From assembly GCA_021298815.1 (NCBI GenBank), contig JAJTHE010000043.1, forward strand, positions 1 through 64,000: DNA of 64,000 nucleotides. Direction: 5' to 3'. Source of the DNA: Betaproteobacteria bacterium (GTDB taxonomy: Bacteria > Pseudomonadota > Gammaproteobacteria > Burkholderiales > CAIKXV01). Of the stretch, positions 19,600 through 26,047 are shown in pieces. Each line of letters opens with the position of its first letter. The stretch's first letter is position 1. Position numbers and translations under genes: made by a program. The notes beneath the pieces are model-generated. The model worked only from the letters and a program-made list of their open reading frames with translations, was not told the DNA's origin and searched no databases.

Positions 19600-20610
19600 T
19601 CACTTCACCCGGATGTTCGCTTCCTTCACCAGCGTACCGAAGCGCTCGCGCGCCTTCTGCTGGCTCGCCGCGAATTCCTCCGGGGTGGCGGGCGTGGCTG
19701 GCTCCGCGGCCATGCTGGACAGGGTGGCGCGCGCTTCGGGCGTCTGCATGATGCGGTTGATCTCGCGGTTGAGCCGCAGCACGACGTCGCGCGGCGTCGC
19801 CGCCGGCGCATAGACGCCCGACAGCCAGGCGATCGTCATGTTGGTGCCGGCCTCGATCATCGTCGGCGCGTTCGGGAAGATCGGCGAGCGGGTCGCGGTG
19901 GGCACGGCGAGCAGGCGTACCTTGTCGGCCTTGATGTGCTCGATGGCGGCACCAAGGTCGAAGGTGAAGTCGACCTGTCCGCCGAGCAGGTCGATCATCA
20001 CCTGCTGCGAGCCCTTGTAGGCAACGTGCACCACGTTGATCTTCGCCTCGCGCGCGAGCATCTCGGTCGCGACATGCTGCAGCGTGCCGTTGCCTGCAGA
20101 CCCGTAGTTCAGCTTGCCCGGGTTCGCGCGTGCGTAGGCGATGAACTCGGGCAGGGTCTTCACCGGCAGCCCGGCACGCGCCACCAGGAAGATCGCGGCA
20201 CGGCCGGTGGGGGCGATCGCGACCAGGTCCTTCGCCGGGTCGGACGGCATGTCGTACAGGAAGGGGTTGATCAGGATGGTGCCGTCCGACGAATGCAGCA
20301 GCGTGTAGCCGTCGGGTGCGGCGCGTGCGACCACGTCCAGGCCGATGTTGCCGCCAGCGCCGACCCGGTTCTCGACCACCACCTGCTGGCCGAGCGCCTC
20401 GCCCAGCCGCGGGGCCATCGAGCGTGCGATGACGTCGGTGCTGCCGCCGGCCCCGAAGTTCACGATCATGCGGATCGGTTTCGCCGGCCATGCCTGGGCC
20501 TGCGCTGCGCCTGCCGCGATGGCGCCGGCGGCCAGCAGGGCGACGGACAGGCCGCCGGCCAGGCGCTCGGGGAACGGGACGATGGAGCAGGTCGGCAGTC
20601 GATCGGTCAT
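19600..20610 (-). CDS. Bug-family (TctC) tripartite tricarboxylate receptor
   Basis: 336 residues. A signal peptide runs to about residue 39 (AAGAAQAQA) and is followed by KPIRMIVNFGAGGSTDVIAR, VVVENRVGAGGNIGLDVVAR, APDGYTLLHSSDGT and NVVHVAYKGSQQVMIDLLGG. The C-terminus is VKEANIRVK. The ATG at 20610 has GAGGA about 9 nt upstream on this strand; ATG 20625 lacks a ribosome-binding site. It converges with the exporter operon, leaving a 16-bp gap. The short, unusual VNFGAGG replaces the common VPFxPGG in the first motif, which may reflect a different ligand class. Confidence 0.9.
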   Translation of the reverse strand: MTDRLPTCSIVPFPERLAGGLSVALLAAGAIAAGAAQAQAWPAKPIRMIVNFGAGGSTDVIARSMAPRLGEALGQQVVVENRVGAGGNIGLDVVARAAPDGYTLLHSSDGTILINPFLYDMPSDPAKDLVAIAPTGRAAIFLVARAGLPVKTLPEFIAYARANPGKLNYGSAGNGTLQHVATEMLAREAKINVVHVAYKGSQQVMIDLLGGQVDFTFDLGAAIEHIKADKVRLLAVPTATRSPIFPNAPTMIEAGTNMTIAWLSGVYAPAATPRDVVLRLNREINRIMQTPEARATLSSMAAEPATPATPEEFAASQQKARERFGTLVKEANIRVK

Positions 20611-20700
20611 TCCGGCATTCCTCATGACGTGTGGATTCCAGCATAGCAGCGCGCAAGGCACGGTGTCGATGCCGGCCGTGCATCCGGCATGACCGGCAGG

Positions 20701-20738
20701 GGCGGGTCCGGTCTGGCGGGTCCGGCCTTGCGGGTCCG
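20701..20738 (+). repeat. Imperfect tandem repeats around GCGGGTCCG
   Basis: GGCGGGTCCGG at 20701-20711 and 20715-20725, and GCGGGTCCG at 20730-20738, lie with a 14-15 bp period in the 194-bp gap between the Bug gene and the deacetylase gene. No function is apparent. The remainder of this gap shows nothing else I can name. Confidence 0.6.
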
Positions 20739-20804
20739 CGCCCGCGTTGACCTGCGGCGCGGCGGGGCTTATGTTTGCCGCCTGCACCGACAGGAAGGCG
20801 ATCC

Positions 20805-21689
20805 ATGCTCAAGAGCCACGGAAGGTACGATTACTCCCCGATCAGCCGGCGTCCCGACTACAGCTGGCCGGAAGGCAAGCGGCTGGCCGTCCACTTCAGC
20901 CTGAACGTCGAACACTTCTCGTTCGGCGAAGGCCTGGGCAACGACTACGGCGTGCCGCAGCCGCAGCCCAACGTGCGCAGCTATGCCTGGCGCGACTACG
21001 GCAACCGGGTAGGCGCCTGGCGGCTGCTCGAGTTCGCCGAGGAATACGGCCTGCCGTTCGCGATGCTGATCAACAGCGCACTCTACGACTACTGCCCCGA
21101 GCTGGTCGAGGCGTACGCGGCACGCGGCGACGAGATCGTTGGCCATGGCCGCACCAATGCCGAGCGGCAGACCGAGATGTCGTTCGACGAAGAGCGTCGC
21201 TGCATCGGCGAAGCCACGGCCGCCATCGAGAAGCACTGGGGTCGCAAGCCGCTCGGCTGGCTGGCGCCGTACATCGCGCAGACCCACGACTCGCTCGACC
21301 TGCTGAAGGAAGCCGGCTACCGCTACATGATGGACTGGTCGCTCGACGACCAGCCGGTCTGGTTCCGCACCAAGCACGGACCGATCCTCTCGGTGCCCTA
21401 TGCGCACGAGCTGAACGACTCGGTCGAGGTGGTCTCGCGCAGGACCGGTTCCGAGGAACTGTGCAGCAACATGATCGCCCAGTTCGACGAGATGCTGGCC
21501 GAGTCGGCGCGGCGGCCGCTGGTGATGCCGATCGTGCTGCACAGCTTCGTGCTCGGGCAGCCGTACCGGCTGCACCACTTCCGGCGCGTGGTCGAGCACA
21601 TCCTGCGCCATCGCGACCGGGTCTGGCTGACCCGTCCAGGGGCCATCTGCGAACACATCGAGGGATTGCCGGCCGGTATCGTACCCTGA
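20805..21689 (+). CDS. Polysaccharide deacetylase-family protein (PuuE-like)
   Basis: 294 residues, same family as the protein at 5480. Segments in order: RYDYSPISRRPDYSWPEGKR, LAVHFSLNVEHFSFG, DYGNRVGAWRLLEF, DEIVGHGRTNAERQ, GWLAPYIAQTHDSLDLLKEA, DWSLDDQPVWFRTKHG, SVPYAHELNDSVE and a late IVLHSFVLGQPYR with a probable catalytic His. This pattern fits the PuuE/allantoinase-like branch more than secreted chitin deacetylases, and there is no signal peptide. AGGAAGG lies 7 nt before the ATG. The panE-like gene follows after 18 bp, so the two are probably co-transcribed. Confidence 0.82.
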   Translation: MLKSHGRYDYSPISRRPDYSWPEGKRLAVHFSLNVEHFSFGEGLGNDYGVPQPQPNVRSYAWRDYGNRVGAWRLLEFAEEYGLPFAMLINSALYDYCPELVEAYAARGDEIVGHGRTNAERQTEMSFDEERRCIGEATAAIEKHWGRKPLGWLAPYIAQTHDSLDLLKEAGYRYMMDWSLDDQPVWFRTKHGPILSVPYAHELNDSVEVVSRRTGSEELCSNMIAQFDEMLAESARRPLVMPIVLHSFVLGQPYRLHHFRRVVEHILRHRDRVWLTRPGAICEHIEGLPAGIVP

Positions 21690-21707
21690 CGGGTGGAAGG
21701 AAGGACA

Positions 21708-22631
21708 ATGCGAATCGCGATCATGGGCGCCGGCGGCATCGGCGGGTACTACGGCGCCAAGCTCGCCGCCAGCGGCAACGAGGTGGTGTTCATCGCGCGC
21801 GGCGCGCATCTCGAGGCGATCCGGTCGAAGGGCTTCTCGCTGGTCGGGCCGGCCGGTGACATCCACCTGCCGAAGGCGATGGCCACCGACGATCCGTCCG
21901 CGGTGGCGCCGGTCGACGTGGTGCTGTTCTGCGTGAAGCTGTTCGACACCGAGGCGGCCGCGCGCGCGATCTCGCCACTGCTCGACCGGGGTGGCATCTG
22001 CATCAGCCTGCAGAACGGGGTCGACGGCCAGCATCGCATCGGTGCGGTCACCGGTGCAGACCGCGTGCTGGGCGGCCTCGCGTTCGTGTCGGCGGTGATC
22101 GAGTCGCCCGGCACGGTGCGCTACAACTCCGCGAACCCGGCGCTCGAGTTCGGCGAGGCCGACGGCAGCCTGTCCGGGCGCGCCGTGCGCTTCCGCGATG
22201 CCTGCATCGCAGCCGGCTTCGGTGCAACCGTGGTGAAGGACGTCCGTGCCGCGCAGTGGAGCAAGTTCGTCGGCCTGAGCACGAATGCTGCGCTCACCGC
22301 GCTCGTGCGCCGCCCGGCCGGCGTCGTCTACCACGACCCCGACCTGCTCCAGATCGCGCGCCAGGGCTTCGCCGAAGCCGCGGCGGTCGCGCGTGCGGTC
22401 GGCATCGACCTGCCTGCCGACATCGTCGAAGCGAAGGTGAAGCAGCACCAGGGCTTCCCGGCCGACATGTATGCATCGATGTACCACGACCTGACCCGTG
22501 GCAAGCGGCTGGAACTCGAAAGCCTTTCCGGGCTGGTGGTGCGCAAGGGCCGCGAACATGGCGTGCCGACACCGGTGCATGCGATGGCCTATGCCTGCCT
22601 GAAGCCTTTCCTGGAGGGCAGCGCGGGCTGA
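21708..22631 (+). CDS. Ketopantoate reductase family protein (PanE/ApbA-like)
   Basis: 307 residues. The Rossmann motif AIMGAGGIGGYYGAKLA is at the N-terminus, followed by VVLFCVKLFDTE, GGICISLQNGVDGQ and a C-terminal helical domain with WSKFVGLSTNAALTAL and HQGFPADMYASMYHDLTRGKRLELESLSG, including the Lys/Asn/Glu-type active-site pattern of ketopantoate reductases. GGAAGGA immediately precedes ATG 21708, while an in-frame GTG at 21693 lacks support. It may make pantoate, or it may act on another 2-keto acid, since paralogues are common and the neighbourhood is catabolic rather than coenzyme A synthesis. Confidence 0.85.
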   Translation: MRIAIMGAGGIGGYYGAKLAASGNEVVFIARGAHLEAIRSKGFSLVGPAGDIHLPKAMATDDPSAVAPVDVVLFCVKLFDTEAAARAISPLLDRGGICISLQNGVDGQHRIGAVTGADRVLGGLAFVSAVIESPGTVRYNSANPALEFGEADGSLSGRAVRFRDACIAAGFGATVVKDVRAAQWSKFVGLSTNAALTALVRRPAGVVYHDPDLLQIARQGFAEAAAVARAVGIDLPADIVEAKVKQHQGFPADMYASMYHDLTRGKRLELESLSGLVVRKGREHGVPTPVHAMAYACLKPFLEGSAG

Positions 22632-22678
22632 GGCGCGCGTCGCCTGTCCGTCGGCCCCCGTTCCTGCCCGGCACCCCG

Positions 22679-23452
22679 ATGTACCCGGCGGCCTGCCCGA
22701 AATGCACGACGCCACGCCTGCGCGGGCCTGGCGGCCCGGCGGTGTCGTGCACACGCTGCGGCCTGGTGTTCTCGAAATGGGTCGAAGCGCGGTCCGGACG
22801 CAGCAGCGATCCGGACGACGAGGTCGCTGGCCGGCCCGTCCCTGCGTGGCGGGAAGGCCGCGTGGGCGAGTTCCTTGCGCGGCTGGCCGTGCCGCCGCAG
22901 TCGATGGGCAGCGGCTCGCGCATCGCCCACGGCCTGCTGCTCGCCGCGCTGTTCCTCTACAGCTGGCCGTTCATCCTGGGCGACGTGCGCACCGCGGACG
23001 CGTGGAACGGCTTCCTGCATGGCGTGAACCTGGTGTTCCACGAAGCGGGGCACATGCTGATGATCCCGTTCGGGCGCTTCATGCACGTGCTGGGCGGCAC
23101 GCTCGGGCAGCTGGCGATGCCGCTGATCGTGGCCGTCGCCTTCATCGTCAAGCGCGACGACACGGTGGGTGCATCGGTCGGCCTGTGGTGGTTCGGACAG
23201 AGCCTGACCGATTGCGCGCCGTACATCGCGGACGCGCGCAAGCTCCAGCTGGAACTGCTCGGCGGGGGTACCGGTGCCGAGCGTGACGGCCACGACTGGG
23301 AGTACCTGCTGAACACGCTGGGCATCGCGCAGTACGACATCCTGCTCGGCAACCTGGTGAAGCTCGCCGGCGGTGCGGTGATGCTGCTGGCGGTGGCCTG
23401 GGGCGGATGGATGCTCCTGCAGGCCCACCGGCAGGCCGGTCCACCGCGCTGA
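22679..23452 (+). CDS. Membrane protein with N-terminal zinc ribbon and HExxH motif (M50-like)
   Basis: 257 residues. A rubredoxin-like zinc ribbon uses Cys6, Cys9, Cys24 and Cys27 (CPKC and CTRCG). Hydrophobic segments lie near residues 83-101, 144-158 and 228-247. HEAGH at residues 121-125 in VFHEAGHMLMIPFG is the metalloprotease motif typical of site-2-type peptidases, with later acidic candidates in DCAPYIADA. The combination of a cytosolic ribbon and an intramembrane metalloprotease core suggests a regulated or substrate-recognising protease, but no partner is visible nearby. It starts 47 bp after the panE-like gene without a strong ribosome-binding site. Confidence 0.72.
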   Translation: MYPAACPKCTTPRLRGPGGPAVSCTRCGLVFSKWVEARSGRSSDPDDEVAGRPVPAWREGRVGEFLARLAVPPQSMGSGSRIAHGLLLAALFLYSWPFILGDVRTADAWNGFLHGVNLVFHEAGHMLMIPFGRFMHVLGGTLGQLAMPLIVAVAFIVKRDDTVGASVGLWWFGQSLTDCAPYIADARKLQLELLGGGTGAERDGHDWEYLLNTLGIAQYDILLGNLVKLAGGAVMLLAVAWGGWMLLQAHRQAGPPR

Positions 23453-23473
23453 CCCGCGCTGTCGCCTACGTGC

Positions 23474-23501
23474 GAAAAAGAAAGGCGGCCCGCAGGCCGC
23501 C
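23474..23501 (-). terminator. Rho-independent terminator for the VPLPA-CTERM gene
   Basis: GGCGGCC (23484-23490), loop of 4, GGCCGCC (23495-23501). Read on the minus strand, the stem is followed by TTTCTTTTT, 21 bp past the stop of the gene at 23523. The plus-strand side has no T run. Confidence 0.8.
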
Positions 23502-23522
23502 CTTGACGGTGCCGCCTTGCGG

Positions 23523-24209
23523 TCATGCAGCCTTGCGGCGCCCGAACATGCCCAGCGTGAACAGGCCGGTCGCGAGCAGCAGCAGCGGCGCCGGCAGCGG
23601 CACCACGGTCGTGCCGGGGCCGACGTCCGAGTAGGTGAAGTTGTCGAGGTCGAAGCCGAAGTTCCCGCCTCTGCCGACGATCACGGCCGAGACGATGTCC
23701 TGGCTGCTGCTGGTGAAGCCGAAGAAACCGGGGGTCTGCCACAGGTCGAAGTATGGGCTGCCTGACAGGAAGTTGATCGTCAGATCGAAGGTGCTGCCCA
23801 TCAGCCCGTTGGTGTCGAAACCGAATCCGGATACCGGACCGTCGAAGATCACGGTCAGAGGGAGTCCCGACGAGAGGCTGTCGAGGAAGCCACCGGTGTA
23901 GCCGCCGCCTCCATCGATGTTGAAGAAGAGGCCGGTACCGATCGGGGTAGAGTAGGTCACGCCCGGCTGGATCAGGCCCGGCGTGATCGGTGGCCCGAAA
24001 TCGACGGCCAGATTGGTGCTCGAATTGAGCACCCCCGTCGGGATCGGGAACCTCGGTACATCACCGAACGTCTCGACCGTCGGCGATCCGCCGACTGCGG
24101 CGGTGAAGGTCGGGCGGTCGCTGTAAGCGGTGATGCTGCCGGCGAAGGCTGGGCTGGACGACGCGGCGGCGAGCAGGAGCGAGGCAGTGGCTGCAACGCG
24201 AACATTCAT
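23523..24209 (-). CDS. VPLPA-CTERM (PEP-CTERM type) sorted surface protein
   Basis: 228 residues. The signal peptide is residues 1-23 (ending SSPAFA). The mature region is rich in Gly, Phe, Ser, Thr and Asp with beta-strand texture. The C-terminal sorting signal (about residues 203-228) has VPLPAP, a hydrophobic helix and a terminal RRK cluster, as used by exosortase-dependent export in biofilm-forming Gram-negative bacteria. GGAG lies about 7 nt upstream of the ATG. No exosortase or EPS locus is in the window, so this is a scattered substrate gene, as is normal for the family. The role of the mature domain is unknown. Confidence 0.88.
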   Translation of the reverse strand: MNVRVAATASLLLAAASSSPAFAGSITAYSDRPTFTAAVGGSPTVETFGDVPRFPIPTGVLNSSTNLAVDFGPPITPGLIQPGVTYSTPIGTGLFFNIDGGGGYTGGFLDSLSSGLPLTVIFDGPVSGFGFDTNGLMGSTFDLTINFLSGSPYFDLWQTPGFFGFTSSSQDIVSAVIVGRGGNFGFDLDNFTYSDVGPGTTVVPLPAPLLLLATGLFTLGMFGRRKAA

Positions 24210-24329
24210 GGAGAACTCCGGTTGGTGCCGGTCGGGTGGCCGGTAGACGACACGCCGAACCGACGCGCTATTCCGATCGTACTGCTGAGGGACCTGCGCT
24301 GCAATCCGGAAGACAGCTCTGATCGAGCC

Positions 24330-24355
24330 GCCGATAGTCCGAAAGGACTATCGGC
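24330..24355. repeat. 11-bp perfect hairpin with GAAA tetraloop
   Basis: GCCGATAGTCC (24330-24340), GAAA, GGACTATCGGC (24345-24355). On plus-strand RNA this gives a GNRA-closed stem. There is no T run on either side, so it is not a standard terminator. It sits 19 bp downstream of the Anbu stop and upstream of the divergent-facing end of the VPLPA-CTERM gene, in a 164-bp gap, and could be a processing or stability element at the operon end. Confidence 0.7.
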
Positions 24356-24373
24356 CGACGTTCCTGCCAATGA

Positions 24374-25096
24374 TCAGACCGGATCCGGCAGCCCGTCGAA
24401 CACGCGGATGATGCCTTCGTTGAACACCGAGCTCAGTCCCTCGAAGTAGGCATCGTTCGGCTGGTAGCGGCGCCGGAAGTCGACCTTCAGGCTGTCGCGC
24501 CGGTAGATCAGCAGGTCGATCGGCATGCCGACGGTGACGTTGCTGCGCAGGGTGGAGGCGAACGAGATCAGCGCGCACTTGGCGGCCTTGCCCAGCGGCG
24601 TCTCGGCGGTCACCACCCGGTCGAGCATCGGCTTGCCGTACTTCACCTCGCCGATCTGGAAGTAGGGCGTCTCGCGCGTGGCCTCGACGAAATTGCCGGC
24701 GGCATAGATGTTGAACAGGCGCGGTTCCTCGCCGGCGATCTGGCCGCCGAGGATCAGCGACACCGCGAACTCGTAGCCGAAGCTGCGCAGCGCCTCGCTG
24801 TCGATCCGGTACACCTCGCGCACGGTGTCGCCGATCAACTGCGCCACGTTGAACATCGTCGCGGTGGTCCACAGGTTCGCATGGTCCGTCGACTGCATGC
24901 GCTCGTTCAGCAGGTTGACCACCTTCTGGGTGATCGCGAGGTTGCCCGAGACCAGCAGCACGATCACGCGGTCGCCGGGCCGCTCCCATACCGCCATCTT
25001 GGGGACGACGGCGATGTGGTCGGGCCCCGCGTTGGTCCGGGTGTCGGACGCGAACACGATGCCGTCCTCTACGTGGATGCCGCAGCAGTAGGTCAT
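24374..25096 (-). CDS. Anbu, bacterial proteasome homologue (predicted Ntn-hydrolase)
   Basis: 240 residues, COG3484 type. Counting after Met removal, Thr1, Asp17 (FASDTRT) and Lys32 (VVPKMAVW) line up with the Thr/Asp/Lys catalytic set of proteasome beta subunits and HslV. No propeptide is present, as known for Anbu. The rest carries the beta-subunit sandwich pattern (VIVLLVSGNLAITQ, SFGYEFAVSLILGGQIAG, ERLFNIYAAGNF-like segments). Known Anbu proteins assemble into rings or spirals, and the natural substrate is not known. It is the last gene of a six-gene minus-strand operon with ATP-grasp, alpha-E and transglutaminase-like genes, which is the hallmark Anbu neighbourhood. Its ATG overlaps the upstream stop by 4 bp. 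Confidence 0.93.
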   Translation of the reverse strand: MTYCCGIHVEDGIVFASDTRTNAGPDHIAVVPKMAVWERPGDRVIVLLVSGNLAITQKVVNLLNERMQSTDHANLWTTATMFNVAQLIGDTVREVYRIDSEALRSFGYEFAVSLILGGQIAGEEPRLFNIYAAGNFVEATRETPYFQIGEVKYGKPMLDRVVTAETPLGKAAKCALISFASTLRSNVTVGMPIDLLIYRRDSLKVDFRRRYQPNDAYFEGLSSVFNEGIIRVFDGLPDPV

Positions 25097-26034
25097 GACT
25101 GGCGCTGGCTGCTGCCGCCGGCTGCGTCGGGACCGGTAGCTGGCGAGGCGGCGGCCGTGTCCAGGTTGAGCACGTCCACCGAGACCTTCATGCTCATCTT
25201 GCCGCCGCCGAAGATGATGCCCTTGAGCGGCGTGACGTCGGAATAGTCGCGGCCCCAGGCCACCGTGATGTGCTGGGTCTCCGGCACCTGGTTGTTGGTC
25301 GGGTCGAAGTCCACCCAGCCGCCGCCGGGGACGAACACCGAGAACCAGGCATGGGAGGCATCGGCCCCGACCAGGCGCGCCTTGCCGGGAGGCGGCAGCG
25401 TCTCGATGTAGCCGCTCACGTAGCGGGCGGCCAGTCCCTGCGAGCGGATGCAGCCGATCGCCAGGTGGGCGAAGTCCTGGCACACGCCGCGCCGGTGTTC
25501 CAGCACCTGCGCGAGCGGCGTGGACAGCGTGGTGAACTCGGGGTCGTATCGGAACTCGCGATGGATCCGTTCCATCAGGTCGTGCACCGACTCCAGCAGC
25601 GAGCGCCCGCGCGGGAAGCTCGGTGCCGCATAGCCGGCCAGCCCCGGCTGCGCCGCGACCAGCGGCGAATCGAGCGCGAAGTCGCGCGCGAGCAGGGCCT
25701 CGGCATCGCTCGACTGCATCAGGATGCCGCGGCTGGTCTCCCAGGATTCGCCTTCGAACAGGTCGAGGCGGCCGGAGCGCGGTTCCACCGTCACCTCGCT
25801 GTTGGCGGTGACGGTGAGCGCGCGGTGCGGCTCGTCGATCGAGAAGCTGGCGACACGGTTGCCGAAATAGTCGAGGCGTTCCCTGTAGTCCGACGGCGGG
25901 GGATCGATCACCAGCGCGGCCGCGGTGGCCACCTGGCGCGGCACGACCCTGGGCAGCAGGCGTGCCTCGTTGTAGCCGGTGTCGACCGGCTCGGCGTAGT
26001 GGTACTCGGTGCGGTGGCTGATGCGGTAGTTCAT
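25093..26034 (-). CDS. Transglutaminase-like protein of the Anbu/alpha-E cluster
   Basis: 313 residues. The N-terminal beta domain (about residues 1-140, YRISHRTEYHYAEPV) is the bacterial transglutaminase-like N region. The papain-fold core has Cys185 (RRGVCQDFAHL), His228 (DASHAWFSVF) and Asp244 (WVDFDPTNN), an intact triad. Such proteins are thought to act as peptidases or amide transferases on ligated peptides. It starts 13 bp after the ATP-grasp/alpha-E fusion gene and overlaps Anbu by 4 bp, so the two are made together. A low-complexity Ala/Gly/Ser tail follows after about residue 293. Confidence 0.92.
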   Translation of the reverse strand: MNYRISHRTEYHYAEPVDTGYNEARLLPRVVPRQVATAAALVIDPPPSDYRERLDYFGNRVASFSIDEPHRALTVTANSEVTVEPRSGRLDLFEGESWETSRGILMQSSDAEALLARDFALDSPLVAAQPGLAGYAAPSFPRGRSLLESVHDLMERIHREFRYDPEFTTLSTPLAQVLEHRRGVCQDFAHLAIGCIRSQGLAARYVSGYIETLPPPGKARLVGADASHAWFSVFVPGGGWVDFDPTNNQVPETQHITVAWGRDYSDVTPLKGIIFGGGKMSMKVSVDVLNLDTAAASPATGPDAAGGSSQRQS

Positions 26035-26047
26035 CGCGTGCGCCCGG

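Noticed and set aside
24330-24355. Rho-independent terminator for the Anbu operon
   Set aside because: The stem is strong but no T run follows on either strand.
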